Positions 18,477 to 28,838 of a stretch of DNA of 39,563 nucleotides are shown piece after piece. Origin of the DNA: Hypsibius dujardini (lineage: Eukaryota > Tardigrada > Eutardigrada > Parachela > Hypsibiidae); the NCBI GenBank assembly GCA_001579985.1, contig LRSR01001267.1, forward strand, positions 1 to 39,563. The letters run 5' to 3'. Below the pieces are notes generated by a model. The model saw only the letters and a list, made by a program, of their open reading frames with translations. It had not been told where the DNA came from and made no database searches. Every line of letters starts with the position of its first letter. Within the stretch, counting starts at the first letter, position 1. Made by a program: the position numbers and the translations under genes.

Positions 18477-21400
18477 ATGGAAGCCTACGACAAGCATCTC
18501 AACAAGCTCAAGGTACGAAATTCGACTGTTTAAAGCCGTGACATCATCCTACCTGGCTGCACAAAGTCGTGAACCAGATCAGTCGATGTCGTGCTGTCGA
18601 CTGATCTTTTCTGGGCACCTTGTCTCGATTGACGCCTATTCACTCGTTGAAATAAAAACTTAATAATTTCCGTGTCTGCTGAATGGTGATATTGCTAGTT
18701 TTTCCCATAAAAAGAAGCCAAAAAATATTTATCAGCCAACAATAATTACGTTGAACTTTGCAGGTGCCGGATGTCGCGTTGGTCGAACCGCACCCGGACT
18801 CGGGATTCGTCGATTCCACACTGTCCAGCATAATCGCCACGGAAAAATCCAGCACGGCTGATGTCACCGTCAAGGATGATAGCATTCGTGTGGCCCATCC
18901 GCGGCAGGGGGAGTTTGTGGAGGAGCGAGTGCAGACTGTGATCCATCACTCCAGCACCAGCAGCGGTGGTGAACAACAACATCATCACCATCATGACTAT
19001 TATGAGCCCAATACTCCCGACCTCACCAGGAAGGAGGCGATCATTTCCTCCGAATCCAGTGCTTCTTCCGGTAAGGTTAAATATACATAAGTTTAACTTT
19101 GCAAGTTAGTCGATTCACACAAACTGTACAAAAATGTGCATGTGAGCGCTGTAATCGGGGGAAGGGAGTTTGCTCTAGTGACATCCAACCATTGTCTACG
19201 GTCATTGATTGAAGGATTATTGGCCTTTTTTTGAAAAGTGACCATTTTGGTCAGGTAGCGACCATTTTGGTCAGGTAGCGATTATTGTTCATCGACTATG
19301 AGTCATTTATTGTAGCAATATTAGCTTTTTTTGAAAAGTGACCATTTTGGGTCAGGCAGCGATTATTGTTTATTGACTACTGTAACTTCACCGTATCGGA
19401 GATTGATTGATTGATTGCTCGCTCGCTCGCTCGCAAAATTAAGCGCGTCCACTTTACATGAATCATTTCATTTACCAGCTAGGGTGCCAACTTGTTTTGT
19501 GTCAATATTTATTCTCGTCGCTGTTAAACGATTGGCTTGAGATTATTGATAGATAATACGCAGTTGGAACAGGTGCTTCGCTGTTTCGATCATCTTTCAC
19601 ATCGACCTTGACTCATTTTCCAGACGCGGCTTGGGAATAGGCCACTTTCTTTATCGTGGGTTAATTGAGTGTTACTTGAGTTGTTATGTTGTTGACGGAA
19701 TTAGTGTTGTATGGAATTGATAGGCGTAGTTAAGGACTGGCCCGATTCGAGATCTATTTGTGTCGATAGACGGTTAGATTAAAAGGAATTGCTTGATTTA
19801 TTGATTTATTAGACTTCATGGAACGGTGCTTGATTGATTGATTAACAGACATCTGGCTGTGTGTGAGGTTTCAATACTTTTGCTATGACAAATGCATTGA
19901 ACTCGTAGTAACAGGCTCGTTGTGTTTCAGGTGATGAGCATGAAGTCGATCTGGAATCGGGAGAGAAGAAGAAGAAGAGCAAAGTCAAGAAGGTCAAAAG
20001 CAAGTTAGTCAGCGGACTGAAGAAGATATTCGGCAAGAAGGAACATCACGACGAGGACAGTCACCACCATGAAGTCGAACTGATGGAGGAGCAGCACCAC
20101 CACCATATGACACACGTTTCCGATGACGGCCTGGCAGGCGATCATAAACATCCGCGGCCGCATATCAAGCTCGTTTCCTCTGCGAGCCCCGCCGACGCGG
20201 TGCCGAATTACGTCAAACTAGAGCGACAGACCGTGACAACGTCCTCCGACACGTCTTCGCCGGGAGGGCCTTCGTCGCGTAGTCCGTCGAGCCGGGATGA
20301 AAACATTCAGGCAAAATTGACGGCTGCCTTCACGATGGACGGGCAAAATGTGGCGCGCGATCGGACGGACAGTTTCACCCGGAATCGGTATGAAGTGCAG
20401 ACGTCCGACTTGGCGGATTTGGCGCATGGGCCAATGGATTTGGGAAGGTTGGGCAACGAGTAGGGACGAACCAATTCCGAGTTGCAAATTAGGGAGGGAA
20501 GTGTCTTAAAACGGGACAGTTCGCTTCCTTAATCATTAAAACGCTTCCTTTATTACTAAAAGGGTATCGGGTTTGCGCAACTTTTAAACTAGTGATGGAA
20601 CTACTGAAACGACAGAAAGATTCTGAAATTTTGCTAACCTTGATGAAATTCTTGTTAGAAGTGGAGAAGATGTTTGATTGGAATTACTAAATTGGAGATT
20701 ATATTAGTTGCAAATTAATTGTCATTTAAGTTATTTATAAATGATTTTTCTCTGGATTTCGGAAGAGTTCCACGCCTTAGCGTTCCCCGGGTCGGTGCTT
20801 TCTAGTGCTTCTGCCGTTCAGGCGTTCAAAAAGCAGACACGAGGTCAATTTAATGAATAATAAATTTCACAATTTAGCGGATAATTTAACGAATAAATGA
20901 TGTACAATTTAACGGATTTAGATTGGATAATTTGACAGAAAAATTATGGACATTTTAACGGGTTATTTTAAAATAAGGCAAGGTGTATACAATCAACAAC
21001 AAGAATGAGTAGAATGGAGGGTCCAGGGTATAGGCAAAAGGGCGGGGCAGGGGTTGGTCAGGCGGTTGAGTACACTGGAGGGTCCGGGGTATAGGCAAAT
21101 GAGGCGGAGCAGGGGGTAGTCAGGTGGTTGAGTACACTAGAGGGTCCAGGGTATGGGCAAAAGGGGCGGGGCAGGGGTTGGTCAGGTGGTTGAGTACATC
21201 AGAGGGTCCGGGGTATGGGCAAAGGGGCGGGGCATAGAGGCGGAGCAGGGGTTGGTCAGGTGGTTGAGTACACTGGAGGGTCCAGGATATGGGCAAAAGG
21301 GGCGGAGCAGGGGATGATCAGGCGGTTGATTGTTCAGTTGTTTGAAGAGCACCCCCTGTCCCGCCCCTTTTGTCCATTCCCCGGACCCTCCAGTGTACTC

Positions 21401-23306
21401 AATCTTGTTGTTGATTGTAGTACGCTAATTAGTTCCAAAGTCATTAACAGACAATCAGTTCAGTGAGGCAGGTCAGGCAGTAATTTTTCCGACGGTTGAC
21501 TGGCGCCCAGATCGGTGTTCCTCGTTCCGAAATTTCATGGAAACGATTCGGGGACAGGCACAGACAGGTCGCATTGACAGGAAAAGGCATAGATAACGAT
21601 TCAGTTTTTTTTGCGTATAGTAAGAGTACAACTTGTCTGGCTCTGAACAGTTTGCACCAGGCACCCGTTCAGATGGTACAGCAGATTGATTTGGGTTGCA
21701 AGGGTGTGGCAGGACACTTTGCTCTCCAACGCTAGCTGAGTTGTATTCCCTTTTTTTCAGGTTGGCGGACATCCAAGATCACAGTAAGAAATCCCATCCG
21801 GCGGTTGACTTCCCCGAAAGTTCTAACATTGGAATTTTTGGTTCTGAGAAGTATTCGAACCCGGTAGCTGTCTCCGCAAACCCTGCTGACATCCCGATCC
21901 TCCACACTCACGGGATGGGTGAGTTCAGCCAGCTTCGCCGGGAATCCATCGACCGAACGCTCACCAAGCGACCTTCCATCGATATTTCATCACCCTTTGA
22001 GAGCTTGCCCGTTCGACCGGAAGCAGGTCACGTTAAACGCTCATCCGAAGAGTGGGATTTATCCCCGTCGGGTGTGGGCCAGCCCAATGAGCCCAAATTG
22101 ATCCTTAAAGACGTGGAAGAACATGGCAAGGCTTTCAGCGAAAAGTTTCTCATCACGAAGAGGCCTTCAGTCGATTTGACACCACATTTTGAGAATGTGG
22201 CTGTCCGTCCAGAAGCTGGTCATTTAATCAGGTTTGCCTATGCTTCGGTCATTTATCTGTTCATTTGTCGGTCCATCATTGTCTATCCGTCACTTTATCT
22301 GTTTGAACATCCGTCTGCTTGCCTGCGTATCTGTCTGTTTCTTGGTCAGCTATTTTTGTCTAATGGTATGTTTGTCTGTCTGTCTGCTGGCATGCCCGCA
22401 TACCTACTTGCCTATCTGTCTTACAGCCTGTCTCCGTCCTTGCTGTCTGCCTACCTACCTACCTACCTACCTACCTACCTACCTACCTACCTACCTACCT
22501 ACCTACCTACCTACCTGTCCGCCTACTACTTACCTGCCCTACCTACCTATCTACATTATCTCTCTATCTTCTTTCTTTCCGGATGTCTGCCTGCCTGCCT
22601 ATTTCTGTCTGTCTGTCTGTCTCCACTTTGTATCCTGTCTCAAGTATTCCTTTTTCGCAGGTCATCAGAGGAATGGGATCTCTCGCCTGCCACTTTGGGG
22701 CGTCTGAATGAGCCCAAGTTAATCCTAGAGGACGTTCAACGTCACGGTCAGGCGTTCAGCGAGAAGTTTCAAAAAGTCGGAGGCCATCGGAATTCGCTGA
22801 CGGGGATGAATTCATTGCCGGCTGTTGAACCGGTACACTTTCACGCACTGGAGGAGGATGATCGCCTACCGCATTCAGCACCACTACCAGCCGTTCCGCC
22901 TATTCCGATTGTCGAGAAAATCCACGATCCCGGGTACGAACGACGGTTAAGCATTGCACGCGAGAAGTGGAGCTTGCCGGTGGAGGACCGTGCAAACGCT
23001 TTGGTCAGTGAGGTGATGGCAGTATCGGGAGCGCCACCTACCGGTCAGGTGGATCATTTCGTGCGGGAGAAAAGATCATCGCCGGTGGTCTCGGAGAGAC
23101 TGATCCGGGAAGACAAATCAGTGGCAGCGTTGTCTGACTTCGAGCGTGGTGGGCCGGCTGAGCAGACGTTTGAAAGAGTTTCCTCGGATGACAGTTTTAC
23201 GAAAAAAGCTGGACTGGATGCGGTAAGTTCAATGTTGGGAGTGAGTATTGGAGATTTATTTGTTTAGCTGCATAGAGATGATAGACAGACGGCAGGCAGG
23301 CAGGCA

Positions 23307-23375
<69 letters not shown>

Positions 23376-25278
23376 ACAGACAGACAGACAGACAAATAGA
23401 CGTGTGACTTTGTAGGCGTACCGGAAATTGGAAAATAATAAGAAACGGATATAAATCTAGCCAGACGTCTGGGCTACTTGAGTGTTCGATTGTCCAAACA
23501 TACACATGTCCGAAAAAAAGCAACAAGGAAGCAAACAGACTGCTAATTGACAGCTCTTTGTCCACCGATTTATTATTCAGTGTTGATAAAGTTGTTGTTC
23601 ATCTGACGGTATTTCTATGTTTTTGGTGATTCCGAATAAATTACCGCAACTCATTGGACGATACTCTGCCTGACATTTGGTTTTCACATACTATCTGCAA
23701 AATTGGAAGATGATTAATGACCCTGTCGACAGTGATGCATTAGGTTTTTGTTCCCATTCTTTGTCCGTATCAATTTTTTCACCTCTCTTCGCAGGCTCTT
23801 TCAGCACCAGCGAGTCACATTTCGCCGCCACATATCGATTTATCGTCCAAGTCAGGTGTGTTTGTGTGTGTCGTGCACTTTTCGGTATCCACCCGTTGGT
23901 TAACTCGATACTCTCGCCAAATGTGATTGACTTTCCGAGTCGTTAATGATTTTTACCGTTTTATTTGTACAGAGTCCGTCAGCAACACCATTACCGAAGT
24001 TCCTCGACGTGAAAGGCTTGACGTCGTCGCCGAGGTACGCACATTAATTATTCAGCCGACGCTGCTGATGGATCGTTTAATAGCCGCTGGTCGTTTAGTT
24101 TGATCAATTACACCGTCGATAATGCTTCAATTTGCCCCGAATCTCGTGGTATGGGCTCGAACTGCATGTTTAGATTTTAAATTTTTGTTTCCAGATTGAA
24201 CGGCATACCGGAAAAGGATTCACTCAAAGTCAGACGACGGCAGGTAAGAATTAGCGTTAGGTAAAGGGAATTGAAGCGTCTGTCTGTCTGTCTTTCTGTC
24301 TGCCCGTCTATCTGTCTGTCTGACTGTCTGCCCGTCTATCTGTCTGTCTGTCTGTCTGCCCGTCTGTCTGTCTGTCCGCCCGTCTGTCTGTCCGTCTGTC
24401 TGTCCGTTAGTCTGTCTGTTTGTCCGTTTGTCTGTCTGTCTGTCTGTCTATCTGTCTGTCTACCTGCTTGACTCTCTGTCTGACGGTCGCTAGTTGCCCG
24501 TCTTAATTTCAGTTTTTAAGTTTGTCTGGTTGTACTGCTTTCTCAGTTCAGCTACTGTATAATATTTTGTCCGATTTCAGAATCACGGAAGCCGACTGAG
24601 TCCACTCAAGGACTCAGCTCAGAATCCCACGTCTCGAATGTCTCTCTCCCCACAGCACTGGGAAGCTCCATCGACATGCTGTCTGACTCACATGAAGTTA
24701 ACCACACCAGTACTGAACGTCTTCGGCGCGACAACTACACATCCGACGACCCTATTACTGACACTGGGAATTCCGAGGTAGTCGTAGACGTTCCCGCCAC
24801 CGCGCAAAGAGGCGTCCTCAACACCGTGGTGGAATCGGTAGCTGGTGCGGTGGGCAGCGTCATTGGTATCTTCCAAGGCAAGACCGCGGAAGCAAACGCC
24901 CCTGAGGAGGATGAATATCTACCCTTTGTAGTGAAGGAGCACTCGGTGGACAGTAATAAAGACGCCGGTGAGGGCTCAGAGGAGCCGAAAAGCTTTGTCG
25001 ACACAGTCATCGACAATGTCATCACTTTGCTCACGGGCAAGGAACAGTCGGAGCCAGCGGTCGTCGTGGAAGAGACGCTCGAAACCAAACCCAAGGCTCC
25101 TCCTGTTTTGCTGCCCATCACGGGGGAATTCGTGGCGTTTTATCCGACGGACACGGTCGAAAATCTCTCTACCACCTCCGTGTCCCGTTCCCATTCGATT
25201 CAACAGACGGTCGCAGGGACCACGCTCAAGACAGCCACTACTACGTCTCATCCGGCCCTTCAGCCGCACCTTCAATAA
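18477..25278 (+). CDS. Large, probably disordered protein of unknown family with a 64-residue duplication
   Basis: Model: exons 18477-18512, 18764-19070, 19931-20447, 21761-22231, 22661-23222, 23795-23855, 23973-24034, 24195-24243 and 24581-25278 (2763 nt, 920 aa); phases match throughout. There is no signal peptide or membrane segment. Composition is Ser/Glu/Lys/His/Pro-rich. Features: His-rich runs near residues 90 and 155-175; a lysine-rich amphipathic stretch at about 127-151 ending KKIFGKK; two copies of a 64-residue unit at about 356-417 and 420-481 sharing KRPS, VRPEAGH, RSSEEWDLSP, NEPKLIL and AFSEKF; amphipathic segments at 766-789 and 826-842 that each end in Gly-Lys. Weakest point: the exon 3 donor (AAG|GTTGGG). 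Without it the frame stops at 20463, giving a 291-residue protein, and exon 4 would then lack any start, which is why I join them. A start codon may also be formed across the leader splice. No family recognised; a cytoplasmic or membrane-surface role of the amphipathic segments is inference. Confidence 0.65.
19204..19380 (+). repeat. Local direct repeats in intron 2 of the disordered-protein gene
   Basis: The block GTGACCATTTTGGTCAGG followed by TAGCGATTATTGTT occurs near 19240-19290 and again, slightly changed, near 19338-19370. Part of it (ACCATTTTGGTCAGGTAGCG) is doubled within the first copy. Confidence 0.75.
20448..21760 (+). other. Intron 3 of the disordered-protein gene
   Basis: The start contains the alternative stop (20461-20463), followed by AT-rich DNA, an inverted-repeat element (20988-21419) and a clear acceptor CCCTTTTTTTCAG ending at 21760. 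No other exon with correct phase was seen. Confidence 0.55.
20988..21419. mobile_element. Foldback element with internal about 60-bp tandem repeats
   Basis: TACAATCAACAACAAG at 20988 is inverted at the right end (to 21419), and the similarity continues through GAGTA and GGAGGGTCC. Inside the left part, about five units of 55-65 bp repeat (GGAGGGTCCGGGGTAT, then GGGCGGGGCAGGGG and GTCAGGTGGTTGAGTA). The right arm has one inverted unit (CCGCCCCTTTTGTCCATT). A shorter relative lies at 35540-35660. Confidence 0.8.
22372..22625 (+). repeat. (CTGT)n and (CCTA)n arrays in intron 4 of the disordered-protein gene
   Basis: CTGTCTGT stretches flank a pure CCTA array of about 65 bp at 22450-22514. They lie in intron 22232-22660. 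The intron is open in one frame, so exons 4 and 5 appear fused into a single long frame; splicing restores the RSSEEWDLSP motif seen in the first duplicate, which shows it is an intron. Confidence 0.9.
23288..23394 (+). repeat. (GGCA)n(GACA)n array in intron 5 of the disordered-protein gene
   Basis: Pure GGCA units followed by GACA units, starting about 65 bp after the donor at 23223. The plus-strand GACA/ACAG part is complementary to the CTGT arrays in the preceding intron. Confidence 0.95.
24277..24470 (+). repeat. (CTGT)n array in intron 8 of the disordered-protein gene
   Basis: CTGT array with CCGT and CTAT interruptions, filling most of intron 24244-24580. It is complementary to the GACA array of intron 5. 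Confidence 0.95.
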
Positions 25279-28200
25279 ACGCGTATATTATAATCTCATC
25301 AAACATCTTGCAGCTATTTTCTCCGCCAAAGTCAGCTTCGTTTTTCCTTTTCCCTCTTTCAGTTATGTTTTCCTCCTTCAGTTATGTTTCCCTCTTTCAG
25401 TTATGGGTCCCTCCTTTAGTTCTGGTTCCTATTCGCTTTTGTGAAACCGCACGCACATTTGTTTAGCGCTTTATAATTTGCACACATCCACACGAGCCGG
25501 GGTAGATTTAGAGTCTCCCCAGTCGTGTGTAGGTTTTTAATACGGTATGGTGATTATGGTTTTTGATGGGTTGTTTTTATGGCACGCTCGGTTTGGGATA
25601 TGCCAAAAGACGCCGCGTGGTTATATACATACGTGGCAAAAACCGTGCGCTAACCGAGTTAAGCCATTACACTCGTTCGTAGCTTGTTGTACACAGCCCC
25701 GAGTTGAAGTGCTTGATTCGGTTACGGCAGAATTTTGGCCACGTGTGTACATCCGTGATTTGAACACAGCGTACGTATGAAGCTATCAAAATTTATTGTC
25801 TCGGCAATTTGCTTTCTGCAGTCGCTCGCCGCGCTGTTTACTGCTTGCTTGCTTGCTCTCACTCTCCTTGAAAGTTCCGTCTCGAAAATATTTTCCTGCG
25901 CCCGCGCGCGCGACTCCAATTCTGTATAATAATACAGTAATGACTGCAGTTTAACTTTTTACGATCAAACCAACCAACCCGCGCACACCCTTATTATTTA
26001 TCACCCTACGACCCTGCGCCCAATTCCACCTCCAGCGAAGAGCCATGAGCCACACATCATGGTAAAATATTTTCGCGTTAAAAGCAAGTTTTTATGGATG
26101 AACGGTCGAGTGGGTCAGTCAGGATGTATAGCCCTGAAAACACAATACCACTCGGTCCAGGCAGACAGACAGACACACACGCTCGCCCTACATTCAGGCA
26201 TTTGGAGTCCGCAGTAATTTCAGCTTAACATACACGAGGGATCCAAACCCTCTTAAGAAGTCGTTGAGTCGGAAAAAGATTGCTACGGTGAGGTTATGAT
26301 CGGCCTCCTCCGATTGGATTTTCAGTGAGATCTCGTCAGGGTACTATACCTTGCACGGAGGGGGGGGGAGGGTATGTAAAAGCCTTCCAGGTGTGGGCCG
26401 TCCAGTGTACTGTACTGTAGGCCTAGAGCCTACACGTCAGGGTACTATACCCTGCATGGGGGGGGGGCATGTAAAAGCCTTCCAGGTATGGGCCGTCCAG
26501 CGTACTGTACTGAAGGCCTACAGCCTACATCCGTCTGGATATTGGCGTAATTTACGGCGTTGTTGTTTGTCCCGTGTCGACCACGCACTATTTACTTTCC
26601 ATATCCGGTGAGAGGCTCGGCGGCAAGGACGGTGCGCACAAGTTGATACCTGAAGGCTGCTACGCAAAATATGACGGATCATGTCAAGTGGTCCACTGGA
26701 AAAGGATGACCATAGTGACCTGACCTATCACCGATCCAGGTCGTGGACTGGAAAGCGGAAGTGTGTTGATCAGCATCACAGTTTACCCGGCCTATTTTTC
26801 AATTCGGAACCGGCTTCTTGTCTTCCAAAGTTTTTGCCATGGGCGCCATACAGATCCTACTTCTTCCGCGTGGGAAACATAATGCATACATCTATTAAAA
26901 TCCGAAATTTTAAGCAAGTAGTTTGCTTGTGTTACACAGGAATTACAGAAGGACGACTAATTCATTATAAAAATGTTATTCGGCAAAATCAAACCCGGAG
27001 TCTAGCAAGGGCTTCGCGAATCTACTTGCTTCATATCAACATGTAGTCTATGTTTTCTATGTACCCTCGATATTAGGGGGACTTTTGCGCCAAGGGGGGG
27101 AGGGCGGGTATTGAACGGGGGCGACTAATAGAGAGCACTTTTCTGCTTGCTAATGCGCACACAGAACTGAAATAACGCGAAAAACGTACGGGGAAAGCGT
27201 CTAATTATCCTAAATTATCTATATTCCTAATTTTTTATGATGATAATTCGAAAGAATAACTCGTAAAAAGTTGACGAAACTATTACAATTAACCCCCGGG
27301 GGCGGGGCGCCCCCGTCCCCAGGGGGTTGTAGATCATTATTTTTTTCCTATTTTAGGCCCTGGTGGGCGGCACATTGTCCCATCGCTTGACCCATCTCAT
27401 TCTCATTCCCGTAAATTGCCGTAAAATTACCATGGACCATAGTCCATAAAAGACCTGACCTGGAGGTGCTGACCGTGAGACACAGAGACAGGTGCCGGCT
27501 GACAGGCAGGACGACTGCCGTGTAGTATGTTACCTTTTGCGTACCACAATACAGTGCGCACGGTACGTGTACGTACGTGTGTGCCGGTGCGTACGGTACG
27601 TGTGTGCCGGTGTGCACGGTACGTGTGTGCCGGTACGTGACTACGTCATGTGTAACTGCAGAGTGATGCCGGCTGTCTACTGTACGCTCGCAAGGGCGTG
27701 GCGCCATTTTGGCTGGAGACCCTCTTGAGACTGCCCGCTCTGTGGAGACAGAGAGACACAGACAGACAAAGACAGCGACAGAGAGACCGAGAGCGGCGAG
27801 CAGGAGCAAGCGACTGCCTGCCGAGTGGTCAGTTGGGAAATTTCGAAGGGGCTCGCGTCGTCGCGCGAGCGAGTGCAGCGATATCCGTCGTCCCATGAGA
27901 GTCTGTCCACTCATTCTGCGCCGTCTCGCCCTGTTCAAATCAGGCTTTTCTTTTGCACTTCGCGGAATTCTCAACATCCTCTCTTCACGCAAACAATTGG
28001 CTTTTGCGCTCGAAATAGCTTCTTCTCCTCTTCCGTTGTCAAAATGTGATCACAATTCCACCACACCGAGAGGGTCCGGCCATTATTACACTACACGATG
28101 AACAACCACCGCGGAAACGGACAGCTCTGAAGAGATATATCGCTGACACACCACATACACACATTTCTATCGCGCTTTACAACCTGCAGCGTAACATCAT

Positions 28201-28560
28201 TTTACGTGCCTCTCATGCCAGCGCGAGAGAAAAGAGAGGTTTAATCGCGACGGATTACAAGCCAGTTTACTTTATATCGCCAAAGGAAGTTTTGAGAAGA
28301 GAACATCTCATCTCATCTCTCCGCGTGGATTTGCCTCGTCTCTTTTCCAATCCTCCGGGGGGCATACTTACCCTTACTTGCATCTTCGTCCCCCCACCCC
28401 CGAAACGCCGACGACGACGCCTCTAATTGTTGATACCCAACGATCACATACAGACATTATTCCCGGCCTGATTTGAACCCCGCCAAATCGCACAAATCAA
28501 ATAGAGGTTACGCGCGCCGGGTCGTCTGCCATTGTCCAACGCTATCTCTTTTTTTTCAGG
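25279..28560. other. Intergenic region and upstream part of the Caskin-type gene
   Basis: No supported coding exon. It holds a 22-bp repeat (TTCAGTTATGTTTCCCTC type, 25358-25430), a 100-bp tandem duplication (26335-26533), a GTACGTGTGTGCCGGT repeat (27550-27640) and a G/C palindrome (27296-27327). ATG-initiated frames at 25547 and 26681 have no recognisable feature. The distal part probably contains the promoter and a non-coding first exon of the downstream gene. Confidence 0.45.
26335..26533 (+). repeat. Tandem duplication of about 100 bp
   Basis: Two adjoining copies begin with GTCAGGGTACTATACC and contain a poly-G run, ATGTAAAAGCCTTCCAGG, GGGCCGTCCAG and GTACTGTACTG. They differ by a few substitutions and the length of the G run. 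Confidence 0.85.
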
Positions 28561-28838
28561 TTATTATTATCTCGGAGGACTGATAACTCTCACTCTCTCT
28601 TTCTCTGTTGGGGTCTTGCAGTTTCCACGAGGCGTACCGGGATAGGAAATCTCTCTCTCTCTCTCTCTCTCTATCTCTTTCAGCCTTTCTGCATATCAAT
28701 TTGTGACCAGATTATATTGAGCAGTCTCTATACGGAATACCGGGGACTGTGACTGTAACGGCGACTACGACGGACGGACGGAGTTGTGTTTGAGTTTGCC
28801 TGTTGTACTTATTGTGTGTGTGTGTGTGTGTGGAGAGA
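28561..28838 (+). other. 5' leader exon of the Caskin-type gene
   Basis: CTCTTTTTTTTCAG ending at 28560 is a strong acceptor, so transcription must start further upstream with at least one leader intron. The frame of the start codon is closed by stops in this segment, showing it is untranslated. It contains a CT array at 28650-28678 and a GT run just before the start codon. Confidence 0.5.

Noticed and set aside
21696-23267. A single 523-codon frame across this region
   Set aside because: It starts with TTG, not ATG, runs through a CCTA/CTGT array, and splits the second 64-residue duplicate. Removing intron 22232-22660 restores the duplicate perfectly, so the central part is intron.
26681-27046. 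121-codon ATG-initiated frame in the intergenic region
   Set aside because: Composition is not protein-like over most of its length and no promoter or splice context is visible; may be chance.
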